From Muricoccus harenae (lineage in GTDB: Bacteria; Pseudomonadota; Alphaproteobacteria; Acetobacterales; Acetobacteraceae), in assembly GCF_009848505.1 (NCBI RefSeq), contig NZ_WWDL01000028.1:1-64000 (forward strand): DNA of 64,000 bases, written 5' to 3'. Positions 17,370-29,112 of the stretch are shown in pieces (positions within the stretch are counted from its first letter, which is position 1; each line of letters begins with the position of its first letter). The notes beneath the pieces are model-generated. The model saw only the letters and a list, made by a program, of their open reading frames with translations. It was not told where the DNA came from and searched no databases. The position numbers and the translations under genes were made by a program.

Positions 17370-18743
17370 ATGACCACCGGTCCCATCGCCTTCACCCTGA
17401 ACGGCACGCCGCGTCGGCTGCCGCCAGACACTTCGCCCAGCATGACGCTGCTGGATTGGCTGCGCGGCCCTGCTGCCCTGGTAGGGACGAAGGAGGGCTG
17501 CGCCGAAGGTGATTGCGGCGCCTGCACCGTGGTGCTCGAAGAGGCGGACGGTGCCCGCGTGCCGGTCAATTCCTGCCTCGCGCTGCTTGGGCAGGTGCAT
17601 GGCCGCTGCATCAGAACGGTGGAAGGGCTGCGCGGCCCCGATGGCGGCGCCCATCCGGTGCAGCGCGCCTTGGCTGAGGCCGATGCCACCCAATGCGGCT
17701 TTTGCACCCCGGGTATCGTCATGACCGGCTGGGCCCATGCGAGGGAGGGCGGCGACGTTCATGACGCGCTCGCCGGAAACCTCTGCCGCTGCACGGGCTA
17801 CCGACCCATCGTCGAGGCTTTTGGTGCGCTGCAGGATGATGGGGCTGCGTCCCCTGCCCCACCCTCCGCGCCCGCCACGCGACTGGAGGCGCCCGGGCAG
17901 GTCTTCCACCGCCCCGCGAGCTTGGACGAGTTGCTCACCCTTCGTGCCGCGCATCCCTCGGCCTGGCTACTGTCGGGCGGCACCGATCTCGGCCTGCGCG
18001 TGTCGGAGCGGCGGGAGGTGCCGGCCGAAGTGATCTGCCTCTCCGACGTGCCAGAGCTGAACTGCCTGGAGGCAACTGGGGACGGGATCCGCCTGGGGGC
18101 CGCGGCCAGCTATCGCCGCCTTCTGGCGGCCTGCGAGGCTGATACCGGCTTCGCGCCGCTGGCGGCGCTGCTGCGGCGGCTTGGATCGCGGCAGATCCGA
18201 GGGATGGGGACCGTGGGGGGCAATCTCGGCACGGCATCGCCCATCGGGGATGCGCTGCCGCCGCTGGTGGCGCTCGGCGCCTCGTTGCGGGTGGAGGGGC
18301 TGGTAGGGCTTCGCGAGATGGCGGTGGAGGATTTTCTCACCGGCTACCGGATCAATGCGCTGCGCCCCGGCGAGGTGATCCGCGACCTCTTCATCCCTCG
18401 CCCACCGGCCGGGTCGCTCTTCGCGGCCGAAAAGCTGTCGAAGCGGCCGGACCAGGACATCACGACGGTCGGCATTTCAGCAGTGGTTCGCTTCGACGGC
18501 ACGCGTGTTGTCGGGGCGCGGATTGCGCTGGGCGGCACCGGGCCGCGCGTGGAACGCTGCGCGCCCGCCGAGGCCGCATTGGTGGGGCAGCCCTGGACTC
18601 GTGAAACGGTGGAGATCGCCGCGGCGGCCCTGGAGGCGGCCATAACGCCCCTGTCGGACTGGCGCGGCAGCGCGGAGTACCGCCGGATTGCGGCCGGCAA
18701 TCTGCTGCGCCGTCTCTGGCACCGCCATCCGGAGGCCGCGTGA
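17370..18743 (+). CDS. xdhA: Xanthine dehydrogenase small subunit (FeS and FAD)
   Basis: XdhA passes electrons from the molybdenum centre through two [2Fe-2S] clusters to FAD and NAD+. In 457 residues it joins a plant-type ferredoxin domain (CAEGDCGAC near 46), a second FeS domain (CGFCTPG near 110 and CRCTGYRP near 143) and a CO-dehydrogenase-type FAD domain (about 180-455, with LLSGGTDL near 202 and GTVGGNL near 278). XdhB follows with a one-base TGATG overlap. The usual maturation gene xdhC and a purine-responsive regulator are not in this window. Confidence 0.95.
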   Translation: MTTGPIAFTLNGTPRRLPPDTSPSMTLLDWLRGPAALVGTKEGCAEGDCGACTVVLEEADGARVPVNSCLALLGQVHGRCIRTVEGLRGPDGGAHPVQRALAEADATQCGFCTPGIVMTGWAHAREGGDVHDALAGNLCRCTGYRPIVEAFGALQDDGAASPAPPSAPATRLEAPGQVFHRPASLDELLTLRAAHPSAWLLSGGTDLGLRVSERREVPAEVICLSDVPELNCLEATGDGIRLGAAASYRRLLAACEADTGFAPLAALLRRLGSRQIRGMGTVGGNLGTASPIGDALPPLVALGASLRVEGLVGLREMAVEDFLTGYRINALRPGEVIRDLFIPRPPAGSLFAAEKLSKRPDQDITTVGISAVVRFDGTRVVGARIALGGTGPRVERCAPAEAALVGQPWTRETVEIAAAALEAAITPLSDWRGSAEYRRIAAGNLLRRLWHRHPEAA

Positions 18744-21019
18744 TGGGCGCCCCGCCCCGCCACACCGGACCTGGTGCCGCACTTCGCCAGGACAGCGCCC
18801 TGAAGCACGCGACCGGCGAGGCGCGCTTCGCCGACGACATTCCCGAGCCACCTGGGATGCTGCACGCAGCGCTCGTCCTCTCGCCGGTCGCGCATGGGCG
18901 GCTGGCGCCAGTCGACCTCTCGCCCGCCTTTGCCCTTCCGGGCGTGGTCGCAGCGCTCGGACCGGGCGACATTCCCGGGCGCAATGACATCGCCCAGCCG
19001 AAGCGCGGCCAGGAGCACATGCTGGCCGAAGGGCTGGTGGAATATTGGGGGCAACCCCTGGCGATCGTCGTCGCGGAGACGCGGGATGCGGCGTTGGCTG
19101 GCGCTGCGGCCGTCCGTCCGTCCATCGAGGCGCTGCGGCCCGTTCTTTCGGTCGAGGAGGCGCTGGAGGCCGAGGCCTTCCTCCTGCCGCCGATGGTGCT
19201 GGCGCGCGGCGACACGCGCGCCGCGCTGACGGCTGCGCCCCGCCGCCTCTCCGGCAGCTTCCAGGCGGGTGGACAGGAGCATTTTTATCTGGAGGGGCAG
19301 ATCGCCCTGGCCGTACCGGGGGAGGATAGGGACCTCACAATCCACTCCTCCACACAGCACCCGACCGAGGTGCAGCATGTCGCGGCACGCATCCTCGGTT
19401 GCGATCAGAACCGGATTTCGGTTCAGGTGCGGCGGCTGGGCGGGGGCTTCGGCGGGAAGGAGAGTAATGCCTCCTGGGTGGCCGCCTGCGCGGCGCTGGC
19501 TGCGCGGCGCACCGGGCGGCCGGTGAAGCTACGGCTCGGGCGCAAGCAGGACATCGCGGCCACGGGCAAGCGCCATCCCATGCTGTTCCGCTGGGAGGCT
19601 GGCTTCGATGACAGCGGCCGCATCCTGGCGCTGGACGCGGTGCTGGCGGCGGATGGCGGACACAGCGTCGATCTCTCGCCCGGCGTGGTGTTCCGCGCCG
19701 TGACACATGCGCTGAATTGCTTGGACGTACCCGACGTGACGATCACGGGCATCGCCTGCAAGACGAACACGGTCAGCAATACCGCCTTCCGTGGCTTCGG
19801 CGGGCCGCAAGGCGTGCTGCTGATGGAGGATGTGACACGCCAGGTCGGCCGTGCGCTGGGCGTGCCGCAGGAGGTGGTGCGGGAGCGCAACCTGGCTGGC
19901 GGGGAGAATGACGCCCTCACCCCCTATGGCCAGGCGTTGGAGGGCGACCTGATCCGCCGCGTCTGGGCGGAGTGCCGCGAAGGATCCGAATGGGAGCGGC
20001 GTCGCGCAGAGGTGGACTCCTTCAACGCGCGCTCCGAGGTGTTGCGGCGCGGCTTGGGAAGCTTCGTGCTGGCCTTCGGAATTTCCTTCGGCGTCATGTC
20101 GATGAACCAGGCGGGCGCCTTGGTGCATGTCTATGAGGATGGCTCGATCCGGCTGAACCATGGCGGTACCGAGATGGGGCAAGGGCTGTTCATCAAGATC
20201 GCCCAGGTGGTCGCAGGCGTCTTCGGGGTGCCGGTGGAGCGGGTCCGCATCACTGCCACCAGCACCGCCGAGGTTCCGAACACCGCCCCTACCGCAGCCA
20301 GCACGGGCTCTGACCTGAACGGTTGGGCCGCGCAGATCGCCGCCACCACCATCCGCACGCGAATGGCCGAGTTGGCTGCCGCCGAGTGGGGCGTGCGGCC
20401 GGAGGAGGTGACGTTCGAGGCGGAGGAGGTCTTCGCCGGGAACCATCGCATGGGGTTTCCCGAACTGGCGCATCGCTGCGTGCAGGCGCGGGTCTCGCTC
20501 TCCTCCACCGGCTTCTACAAAACGCCGGACATCCACTGGGATCCGGCAGCGTTGCGTGGCGAGCCCTTCTTCTACTTCTCCTACGGCGCCGCGGTAGCGG
20601 AGGTAGAGCTCGACCTGCTGACGGGCGAGCACCGGCTGTTGCGCGCCGATCTGGTGCAAGATTGCGGACGCTCCCTGAACCCGGCGGTGGACCTGGGGCA
20701 GATCGAGGGGGCTTTCGTGCAGGGGCTGGGCTGGCTGACCTGCGAGGAGTTGTGGTGGGACGAAGAGGGCCGGCTGCGGACCCTCGGCCCCTCCACCTAC
20801 AAGATCCCGGGCTCGCGCGACGTTCCGCCGGTTTTCAACGTCCGGCTGCTGGAGGGGGCGCCGGCCCGGGCGGAGACGGTGTTCCGCTCCAAGGCGGTGG
20901 GGGAACCGCCCGTGATGCTAGCGACCGCCGTCTGGAACGCGCTGCGGGATGCGGCGGGGCCTGCGCGGCTGGACCTGCCGGCCACGCCGGAGCGGCTGCT
21001 CATGGCTGCGCGAGGATAA
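18743..21019 (+). CDS. xdhB: Xanthine dehydrogenase molybdenum-binding subunit
   Basis: XdhB holds the molybdopterin cofactor and oxidises hypoxanthine or xanthine to urate. The 758-residue protein has the family landmarks: GGFGGKE near 234, the substrate-binding Arg in AFRGFGGPQ near 350, the Mo-cofactor loop GGTEMGQGL near 473 and the catalytic Glu in KAVGEPP near 715. The ATG at 18743 shares a base with the xdhA stop; a GTG one codon earlier is the alternative. The pattern fits XdhB rather than CO or aldehyde dehydrogenase, though exact substrates are inferred. Confidence 0.95.
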   Translation: MGAPPRHTGPGAALRQDSALKHATGEARFADDIPEPPGMLHAALVLSPVAHGRLAPVDLSPAFALPGVVAALGPGDIPGRNDIAQPKRGQEHMLAEGLVEYWGQPLAIVVAETRDAALAGAAAVRPSIEALRPVLSVEEALEAEAFLLPPMVLARGDTRAALTAAPRRLSGSFQAGGQEHFYLEGQIALAVPGEDRDLTIHSSTQHPTEVQHVAARILGCDQNRISVQVRRLGGGFGGKESNASWVAACAALAARRTGRPVKLRLGRKQDIAATGKRHPMLFRWEAGFDDSGRILALDAVLAADGGHSVDLSPGVVFRAVTHALNCLDVPDVTITGIACKTNTVSNTAFRGFGGPQGVLLMEDVTRQVGRALGVPQEVVRERNLAGGENDALTPYGQALEGDLIRRVWAECREGSEWERRRAEVDSFNARSEVLRRGLGSFVLAFGISFGVMSMNQAGALVHVYEDGSIRLNHGGTEMGQGLFIKIAQVVAGVFGVPVERVRITATSTAEVPNTAPTAASTGSDLNGWAAQIAATTIRTRMAELAAAEWGVRPEEVTFEAEEVFAGNHRMGFPELAHRCVQARVSLSSTGFYKTPDIHWDPAALRGEPFFYFSYGAAVAEVELDLLTGEHRLLRADLVQDCGRSLNPAVDLGQIEGAFVQGLGWLTCEELWWDEEGRLRTLGPSTYKIPGSRDVPPVFNVRLLEGAPARAETVFRSKAVGEPPVMLATAVWNALRDAAGPARLDLPATPERLLMAARG

Positions 21020-21098
21020 CCTCGCCACGCTTGCGGGCCGGGCCCCCGGACCATACCGTTCCATGAGCCCGCCGGTCGAGCAGGGCTGAGGGAACGGC

Positions 21099-22268
21099 AT
21101 GAGCAACAGCTTCCGTGGACTCGATTTCGGCCTCGGCGAGACGGCCGATGCCCTGCGCGAGCAGGTGGCCGCCTTCTCCGCCGACGAGATTGCGCCGCGC
21201 GCCGCCGAGATCGACCGCGACAACGAGTTCCCGATGGACCTGTGGCGGAAGTTCGGGGAGCTGGGGCTGCTCGGCATCACCGCGCCGGAGGAATATGGCG
21301 GCGCGGGCATGGGCTATCTCGAGCATTGCGTTGCGATGGAGGAGGTGAGCCGCGCATCGGCCAGTGTCGGGTTGTCCTATGGCGCGCATTCCAATCTCTG
21401 CGTGAACCAGATCACCCGGAACGGCGACGAGGCGCAGCGGCGCCGTTACCTGCCGCGGCTGGTCAGCGGCGAGCATGTCGGCGCACTGGCGATGAGCGAG
21501 CCGAACGCCGGGTCCGATGTAGTGGGAATGCGGACGCGTGCGGAGCGAAAGGGCGACCGCTACGTGCTCAACGGAAACAAGATGTGGATCACCAACGGGC
21601 CGGATGCCGATGTGCTGGTGGTCTATGCCAAGACCGATCCCGATGCCGGGCCACGCGGCATCACCGCCTTCCTGATCGAGAAGGGTTTCAAGGGATTTTC
21701 CACCGCGCAGAAGCTGGACAAGTTGGGCATGCGCGGTTCGAACACCTGCGAACTGGTCTTTGAGGATTGCGAGGTGCCGGCGGAGAACGTGCTCGGCGCC
21801 GAGGGACGCGGCGTGAACGTGCTGATGAGCGGGCTAGACTACGAACGCGCGGTGCTCGCGGCCGGGCCGATCGGCATCATGCAGGCCTGCATGGATGTGG
21901 TGATGCCCTATGTTCATGACCGCAAGCAGTTCGGCAAGCCCATCGGCGAGTTCCAGCTGATGCAGGGCAAGATTGCCGACATGTACACGGTGATGAATGC
22001 CGCGAAGTCCTATGTGTACACGGTGGCGAAGGCCTGCGATCGGGGACAGACCACGCGCAAGGATGCGGCAGGTGCGATCCTCTATGCCGCCGAGAAGGCG
22101 ACCTGGATGGCGCTGGAGGCGATTCAGGCCCTGGGTGGCAACGGCTACATCAATGACTACCCGACGGGGCGCCTGTTGCGGGACGCGAAGCTCTATGAAA
22201 TCGGCGCCGGGACGAGCGAAATCCGGCGCATGCTGATCGGACGCGAACTCTTCGCCGAGACCCTGTGA
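21099..22268 (+). CDS. ivd: Isovaleryl-CoA dehydrogenase
   Basis: An FAD enzyme that oxidises isovaleryl-CoA to 3-methylcrotonyl-CoA in leucine breakdown. The 389-residue acyl-CoA dehydrogenase has [10 protein letters not shown] near 66, the FAD-contact [10 protein letters not shown] near 131, WITNG near 164 and the isovaleryl-type catalytic Glu in [10 protein letters not shown] near 250 (other acyl-CoA dehydrogenases carry it near the C-terminus). That placement, plus the mccBA genes directly behind it, makes the assignment firm. A ribosome site GAGGGAACGGC precedes the ATG. The stop overlaps the mccB ATG by one base. Confidence 0.95.
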   Translation: MSNSFRGLDFGLGETADALREQVAAFSADEIAPRAAEIDRDNEFPMDLWRKFGELGLLGITAPEEYGGAGMGYLEHCVAMEEVSRASASVGLSYGAHSNLCVNQITRNGDEAQRRRYLPRLVSGEHVGALAMSEPNAGSDVVGMRTRAERKGDRYVLNGNKMWITNGPDADVLVVYAKTDPDAGPRGITAFLIEKGFKGFSTAQKLDKLGMRGSNTCELVFEDCEVPAENVLGAEGRGVNVLMSGLDYERAVLAAGPIGIMQACMDVVMPYVHDRKQFGKPIGEFQLMQGKIADMYTVMNAAKSYVYTVAKACDRGQTTRKDAAGAILYAAEKATWMALEAIQALGGNGYINDYPTGRLLRDAKLYEIGAGTSEIRRMLIGRELFAETL

Positions 22269-23908
22269 TGTCGGTCCTGTCGACGGCCTTGGATGTGCGC
22301 TCGCCTGAGTATGGGGAGAATGCATCGCGGATGTGCGCCCTGGTGGATGACCTTCGGGTGCAGGCGGAGCGTGTTCGGGAGGGGGGTGGTTTGGTGGCGC
22401 GGGAGCGTCATCTCGCGCGGGGCAAGTTGTTGCCGCGGGATCGCATCCGCACGCTGATCGATGTCGCCTCGCCCTTTCTGGAGATCGGGCAGTTGGCGGC
22501 GCATGGGTTGTATGGTGGCGACGTGCCCTCGGCGGGCATCATCACCGGCATCGGGCGGGTCTCGGGCCGCGAGTGCATGATCGTGGCCAATGATGCGACG
22601 GTCAAAGGCGGCACCTATTTCCCGCTCACCGTGAAGAAGCATCTGCGCGCCCAGGAGATCGCTGAGCAGAACCGCCTGCCCTGCCTCTATCTGGTGGATT
22701 CAGGGGGCGCCAACCTGCCTAGCCAGGACGAGGTTTTTCCCGACCGCGACCATTTCGGCCGCATCTTCTTCAACCAGGCCAACATGTCGGCCAAGGGCAT
22801 CCCGCAGATCGCGGTGGTGATGGGCAGTTGCACCGCGGGTGGCGCCTACGTGCCCGCCATGTCGGACCAGAGCGTGATCGTGCGCGGCCAGGGCACCATC
22901 TTCCTCGCCGGCCCCCCGCTCGTGAAGGCCGCAACCGGCGAGGTGGTCTCGGCCGAGGATCTGGGGGGGGCCGAGGTGCATTCGCGCATCTCGGGGGTGA
23001 CCGACCACCTGGCCGAGAACGACGCCCAGGCGCTCGGCATCGCGCGGCGGATCGTGGCCGGGCTCAACAGCCGCAAGCCCGCCTCGCTCGACCTTGCGGC
23101 CCCGCGCCCGCCCCTACACGACCCGCGCGAGATCCACGGGCTGATCCCGGCCGATCTGCGCGAGCCCTATGATGTGCGCGAGGTGATCGCCCGCCTTGTC
23201 GATGGCTCCGAGTTCGACGAGTTCAAGCCGCTCTACGGGCCGACGCTCGTCACGGGCTTTGCGCGGCTGCATGGCTATCCGGTGGGCATCATCGCCAACA
23301 ACGGCGTGCTCTTCTCGGAATCCGCCCAGAAGGGCGCGCATTTCATCGAGCTCTGCTGCCAGCGCGGCATTCCGCTGGTCTTCCTGCAGAACATCACCGG
23401 CTTCATGGTGGGGCGCAAATACGAGAGCGGCGGCATCGCCAAGGATGGCGCCAAGATGGTCACCGCGGTCGCCACCGCCACGGTGCCCAAGTTCACGGTG
23501 GTCATCGGCGGCAGCTTCGGGGCCGGCAATTACGGCATGTGCGGGCGCGCCTATTCGCCACGCTTCCTCTTCATGTGGCCCAATGCCCGGATCGGCGTCA
23601 TGGGCGGCGAGCAGGCGGCCTCCGTCCTCTCGACGCTGCGGCGCGACGCCATGGAGGCCAAGGGTGGCCAATGGAGCGCCGAGGAGGAGGAGGCCTTCAA
23701 GGCTCCGCTCCGCGAGCAGTACGAGACCCAAGGCCACCCCTATTACGCCAGCGCCCGCCTCTGGGACGACGGCATCATCGATCCCGCCGATACCCGCACC
23801 GTGCTGGCGCTGGCCCTCTCGGCCGCGCTGAACGCGCCGGTGGAGGGCTGGGCCGACGGGTCCTCCTCCGCCCCCTCCCCGCGCCGCTTTGGCCTGTTCC
23901 GGATGTGA
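22268..23908 (+). CDS. mccB: Methylcrotonoyl-CoA carboxylase beta (carboxyltransferase) subunit
   Basis: MccB transfers the carboxyl group from biotin to 3-methylcrotonyl-CoA. The 546-residue protein has the crotonase-fold carboxyltransferase halves, with [14 protein letters not shown] near 116, [15 protein letters not shown] near 146 and [11 protein letters not shown] near 376. The ATG at 22268 overlaps the ivd stop (TGATG). Base composition changes inside the gene: the first ~350 bases prefer G- and T-ending codons (GCG, CGG, TTG), while the rest and mccA prefer C-ending codons. Confidence 0.95.
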   Translation: MSVLSTALDVRSPEYGENASRMCALVDDLRVQAERVREGGGLVARERHLARGKLLPRDRIRTLIDVASPFLEIGQLAAHGLYGGDVPSAGIITGIGRVSGRECMIVANDATVKGGTYFPLTVKKHLRAQEIAEQNRLPCLYLVDSGGANLPSQDEVFPDRDHFGRIFFNQANMSAKGIPQIAVVMGSCTAGGAYVPAMSDQSVIVRGQGTIFLAGPPLVKAATGEVVSAEDLGGAEVHSRISGVTDHLAENDAQALGIARRIVAGLNSRKPASLDLAAPRPPLHDPREIHGLIPADLREPYDVREVIARLVDGSEFDEFKPLYGPTLVTGFARLHGYPVGIIANNGVLFSESAQKGAHFIELCCQRGIPLVFLQNITGFMVGRKYESGGIAKDGAKMVTAVATATVPKFTVVIGGSFGAGNYGMCGRAYSPRFLFMWPNARIGVMGGEQAASVLSTLRRDAMEAKGGQWSAEEEEAFKAPLREQYETQGHPYYASARLWDDGIIDPADTRTVLALALSAALNAPVEGWADGSSSAPSPRRFGLFRM

Positions 23909-23913
23909 CCCGC

Positions 23914-25917
<2,004 letters not shown>

Positions 25918-25925
25918 AAGAGGCT

Positions 25926-27887
25926 CTACCGCGCAGCCCGCCCGCCGCGGCGCACCAACGCCTCGCATCGGTTATCTTCGCCGGTGCCGAACTGGATGGT
26001 GGGCAGCAGTCCGGCCACCGGCGCAACCAGGGCTGCAAGGCCGCCGATGAGCCCGCCCCGCGTCGCGAGTTCGCCCATCTCCGGCCCGACATCCGGATTG
26101 CGGAAGCTACCGTCGATGAGAATCGAGGTGGGCAGCGCGCCGATGGTGAAGCTCTTGGAGTCGCTGCGGAGGCGAACCTCCATCCGCTCGCGCGCCAGGT
26201 TCACGTTGCCGGTACCGCTGATGATCACATCCTCCGTGTCGAGCAGAATCGTCCGCAGGTTTACGACACCGCGCTGCAGAGCGAGATTGCCGACGAAGCA
26301 CTGCACGGTGGTCCGCCCCGGCACGCCGAGCGCAGAGAGGATGGCGTTGCCGAGGCGAAGCCCGGAGAGGTCGACCAGCAGTGCGGACAGGTTGCCGCCC
26401 GACATGCCAAGGGTGAGCTCGCCGTTTCCGCGGCCCAGGATATCCGCGAAGGACTTGCCGGTCCCCTCGATCCTGCCGCGCCCGTTTATGCGGCCGGCAC
26501 CCTCGAAGGTCTGGGTCGCCTGCATGAGGCGGGACACGTCCAGCCGCTGGAAACGCACATCGGCCTGGGCCCGGAGCTGCCCACCCTCCTGCGGGGTGAG
26601 CGCGATGGTACCTTCGATCTGCCCGTTTCCGACGCCCAGGGCCAACGGACGCAGCGTCACCGCGGCGTCCTTCACCTCCATCGCGACCCGCATATTGTCG
26701 AAGGGGACGTTCCGGCCGACGATGCTCTCGGCATGGTAGTTCAGCCGGACATTGGCGGCGTCGAGCTTCGGGAAGTTGATGGGGTCGTCCGGAAGCAGGC
26801 GGCCGCGTGACTGGTTGCGCGCCTGTTCGCGCCGCTGCTGCAGGCTTTGGCCCGGAGTGTCGACGCGGCCCGGCTCCTCACCGATGAAGCCGCCCAGATC
26901 GGCGAGATCCACCCGGCGGGAGCGGAGATCAGCCTCCACATCGGGCTTCGCATTCCTGGTCGTGACGGTGATGGTGCCGGCCAAGTCGCTGCGCCCCATC
27001 CGGCCCTGAAAGTCGCGGAAGCGCACGCGGTTCTCAACATAGTCGAGCTGGCCGGCAATCTCGTAATTCGGCGTCTTCGGAATGGGCACGCCGGTCAGGG
27101 GCTGGAGCAGCCCCATATTCGGGCCGCGCATCTCCAGACGCACATCAGCGCCCTGCAACTCCAGCGGGTTCTGCAGCGTGCCGCGCAGGCTGACCTGGGT
27201 AGGGCCATTGGCAATCTGCATCTCGATCGGCCAGGGGCTGCTTCCCTCCTGAAGGGCCAGCACAGCGCCGCCGAGGGCAGTGCCGGTGATGGGCTGGCCG
27301 GCATAGGTCCCCCGTGCTTCCACCGCGATCCGGGGCTCGGCACTCTCCTCTTCCCGCGTGGCCACGGCCAGGTTGAAGTCGGCCTTTAATTTAGGCTGCA
27401 CCACATGGGCGCGGCCCTCCACGATGCGGAGCAGGCCGATCCTCGGTGCGGGGCTGGCGGGCTCGGCCGGCGCGCCCTCCCCGGCTGGCTTGCCGAGGTT
27501 GAAGTCATAATTCGCGGAACCGTCCTCGCGCGCCACCGCCTCGATCACGGGACGGGTCACCTCGATGGAGGGCAGAACCACGGCGCGCTCATGCCAATAG
27601 GCCATCACATCCAACCGGGCCGTGAGCCGCTCGACCCGCGCGAAGGGCGGATCCTCGGAAAAGCCCTCCGGGTTTGCAATCCGCACCCCATCGACCGAAA
27701 GCTCGGTGACGCGGCCAAGCCGGACATGGAGGTGCTCGATCGTCACCTTGCGGCCAAGGGCGGCCGAGGCGCGGCTCTCGGCCAGCGGGATGAACCAGTC
27801 CCAGGACCAAAGGGCGAGGAGCAGGACGATCAGGACCGCCGGAACCCCGGTCCAGACCAGCCAGCGCGGAATCTTGCGTTGCGCCAT
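25926..27887 (-). CDS. AsmA-family inner-membrane protein
   Basis: A 653-residue AsmA/TamB-type protein, one of a group of bridge-like proteins linked to phospholipid traffic and envelope integrity. A single N-terminal membrane anchor (residues 8-28, WLVWTGVPAVLIVLLLALW region) is followed by a large periplasmic beta-rich domain with AsmA repeats: SVDGVRI near 60, NYDF near 112 and the C-terminal ALGVPGRTTVQCFVGN and ILIDGSFRNPDVGPE blocks. The ATG at 27887 has GGAGAG six bases upstream; a GTG start at 27902 is less likely. It is convergent with mccA and has no operon partner. Confidence 0.9.
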   Translation of the reverse strand: MAQRKIPRWLVWTGVPAVLIVLLLALWSWDWFIPLAESRASAALGRKVTIEHLHVRLGRVTELSVDGVRIANPEGFSEDPPFARVERLTARLDVMAYWHERAVVLPSIEVTRPVIEAVAREDGSANYDFNLGKPAGEGAPAEPASPAPRIGLLRIVEGRAHVVQPKLKADFNLAVATREEESAEPRIAVEARGTYAGQPITGTALGGAVLALQEGSSPWPIEMQIANGPTQVSLRGTLQNPLELQGADVRLEMRGPNMGLLQPLTGVPIPKTPNYEIAGQLDYVENRVRFRDFQGRMGRSDLAGTITVTTRNAKPDVEADLRSRRVDLADLGGFIGEEPGRVDTPGQSLQQRREQARNQSRGRLLPDDPINFPKLDAANVRLNYHAESIVGRNVPFDNMRVAMEVKDAAVTLRPLALGVGNGQIEGTIALTPQEGGQLRAQADVRFQRLDVSRLMQATQTFEGAGRINGRGRIEGTGKSFADILGRGNGELTLGMSGGNLSALLVDLSGLRLGNAILSALGVPGRTTVQCFVGNLALQRGVVNLRTILLDTEDVIISGTGNVNLARERMEVRLRSDSKSFTIGALPTSILIDGSFRNPDVGPEMGELATRGGLIGGLAALVAPVAGLLPTIQFGTGEDNRCEALVRRGGRAAR

Positions 27888-28235
27888 TCCTGCTCTCCGC
27901 ACTGTTTTGAGGCCACGAAAACGGCCCCATTATCTTGCGATATAATGCGCGAGAACCGTTCCGGTTCCCGGCATCCGCACGGCATCCGGGAGGGGTCGGC
28001 GCCAGCGCCGGAGGCGACGCGCGGGCGAAGGAAATCGGTAAGTTGTTCGAATTCGGGCCATTCGGGCTTGTGGCTTTGGGCACATAGGCCCATGTGTAAG
28101 GGGTCAATCTCGTTAGGTTCGGCCTGTCCTCCTCTGCTCTTCACCGAGCGCCGAGCCTGGTGTCCGTGTCTTGTCGGAGCTTGATCCGTTCCTCGGCGTC
28201 TTGGATCGGCACATCAGCACATCGGAACACCCATC
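27888..28235. other. Gene-free divergent spacer upstream of the cold-shock gene
   Basis: 348 bases between asmA and csp. It holds a perfect TATAAT at 27941-27946, but no good -35 lies at the proper distance on either strand, so I do not call a promoter. A GGCATCCG direct repeat is at about 27970-27990 and a CGGCGC/GCGCCG inverted repeat at 27997-28010. CACAT/ATGTG flanks AGGCCC at about 28080-28095. A long csp 5' leader would be typical. Nothing here looks coding. Confidence 0.4.
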
Positions 28236-28442
28236 ATGGCCATTGGTATCGTCAAGTGGTTCAACGCGTCCAAGGGCTTCGGATTCCTTCAGCCGGAAGA
28301 CGGCTCCAAGGATGTTTTTCTGCACATTTCCGACGTACAGCGCGCCGGCATGCAGGAGCCCCGCGAGGGCGACAGAATCGAGTATGAGTTGCAGCGCGGC
28401 CAGCAGGGGCGCGTTTCCGCCTCCGACCTGAAGGCGGCCTGA
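28236..28442 (+). CDS. Cold-shock domain protein (CspA family)
   Basis: A 68-residue single cold-shock domain that binds single-stranded RNA/DNA and melts mRNA structure. The RNP1 motif KGFGFLQ is at residues 14-20 and RNP2 DVFLHIS at 27-33; KWFN precedes them. Length is normal. There is no clear ribosome site before the ATG, and the divergent asmA gene is far away, so a long structured leader is plausible. Downstream comes a 6-bp GGCCCC/GGGGCC hairpin. Confidence 0.95.
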   Translation: MAIGIVKWFNASKGFGFLQPEDGSKDVFLHISDVQRAGMQEPREGDRIEYELQRGQQGRVSASDLKAA

Positions 28443-28448
28443 CTCGGC

Positions 28449-28463
28449 GGCCCCTTTGGGGCC
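28449..28463 (+). terminator. Candidate csp terminator hairpin
   Basis: A perfect 6-bp GGCCCC/GGGGCC stem with a TTT loop, six bases after the csp stop. There is no T run. Confidence 0.35.
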
Positions 28464-28711
28464 AATGCAGCGTAACTGCGGGCGGCGCGTCATGCGCCAT
28501 CCGTCATTTTATCCGGCCTCTTCTTCGGCCGGACATCGCCGTGTGGTGCCAAGGCGCCGCCGGCACTCTCTGATGATGCGGATGCCGCCCCATGATGGCA
28601 GGCACCGTGCAAGGAAACGTCCAGTTGTCATCTTTTCAGGCCGCGAGCGGCCGACCCGTGCTTTTTTCCCCGTCATCGCCTCCGCCCGCTATTGTAGCGC
28701 CGCGTGAGTCG

Positions 28712-28771
28712 ATGCCTGCGGGTCTCGCGCCCGACGAGATCCGCCGGATCATCCTCGAACTGATCGGGTGA
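28712..28771 (+). CDS. Candidate 19-residue small protein
   Basis: An ATG-initiated frame of 19 codons, rich in G/C third positions, encodes a peptide that starts MPAGLAPDEIRR and ends IILELIG, which would form an amphipathic helix. A GTG further up (28658) would give 37 residues. It sits 32 bases before the next gene on the same strand. No ribosome site is evident and I know no family for it, so it may be non-coding. Confidence 0.25.
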   Translation: MPAGLAPDEIRRIILELIG

Positions 28772-28803
28772 GAACGGGGCCCCGCCCCAGCGAAGGAACG
28801 ACC

Positions 28804-29037
28804 ATGCAGCCCCATCGCTTCGAAGTCGGTCAGAATGTCGAACTCCTGGCGGGTTTCCTGACGCCGCGCGACGCGCTCGGCCACTACACCGTGGTCCGGC
28901 TGCTGCCGAACGACGCCGCGGACCGCGAATACCGAATTAAGAATGACCGGGATGGTCATGAGCGCGTGGTGCGCGAGAGCCAGATGCGCCTCGGCTCCCT
29001 GGCTGTCCTGGGCAAGAACCTGCCGCTCCCCGGCTGA
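28804..29037 (+). CDS. Small hypothetical protein, 77 residues
   Basis: A GAAGGAA ribosome site 5 bases upstream supports the ATG at 28804. The product starts MQPHRFEVGQNVELL and contains a YRIKND...ERVVRESQ stretch near residues 46-64. The RxGDxV-like opening and short beta-strand pattern suggest a small SH3-like barrel, as in many conserved alphaproteobacterial hypotheticals; that fold is my inference. It has no membrane segment. It is followed after 75 bases by another small gene on the same strand. The function is unknown. Confidence 0.7.
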   Translation: MQPHRFEVGQNVELLAGFLTPRDALGHYTVVRLLPNDAADREYRIKNDRDGHERVVRESQMRLGSLAVLGKNLPLPG

Positions 29038-29112
29038 GCGGCACCCTGCCGCGCAGTGCGGTGCGGAATACTACCGGTGAAGATCACTACCAGCAAAGAT
29101 CGAGGACATCCC

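Larger units (their letters stand above)
28443..28803. other. Spacer after csp with hairpins
   Basis: 361 bases without a firmly supported gene. It holds a hairpin at 28449-28463 just after the csp stop, a 7-bp TCCGGCC/GGCCGGA stem at 28512-28533, and a GGCCGC/GCGGCC stem at 28639-28652 with a T6 run nine bases on (28662-28667). A possible 19-codon ORF (28712-28771) is listed separately. Confidence 0.4.

Noticed and set aside
27941-27946. Perfect TATAAT upstream of the cold-shock gene
   Set aside because: No -35 element at 15-19 bases on either strand, and no extended -10; not enough to call a promoter.
28040-28062. GTTCGAATT stretch resembling a tRNA T-loop
   Set aside because: No acceptor, anticodon or D-arm pairing around it; not a tRNA.
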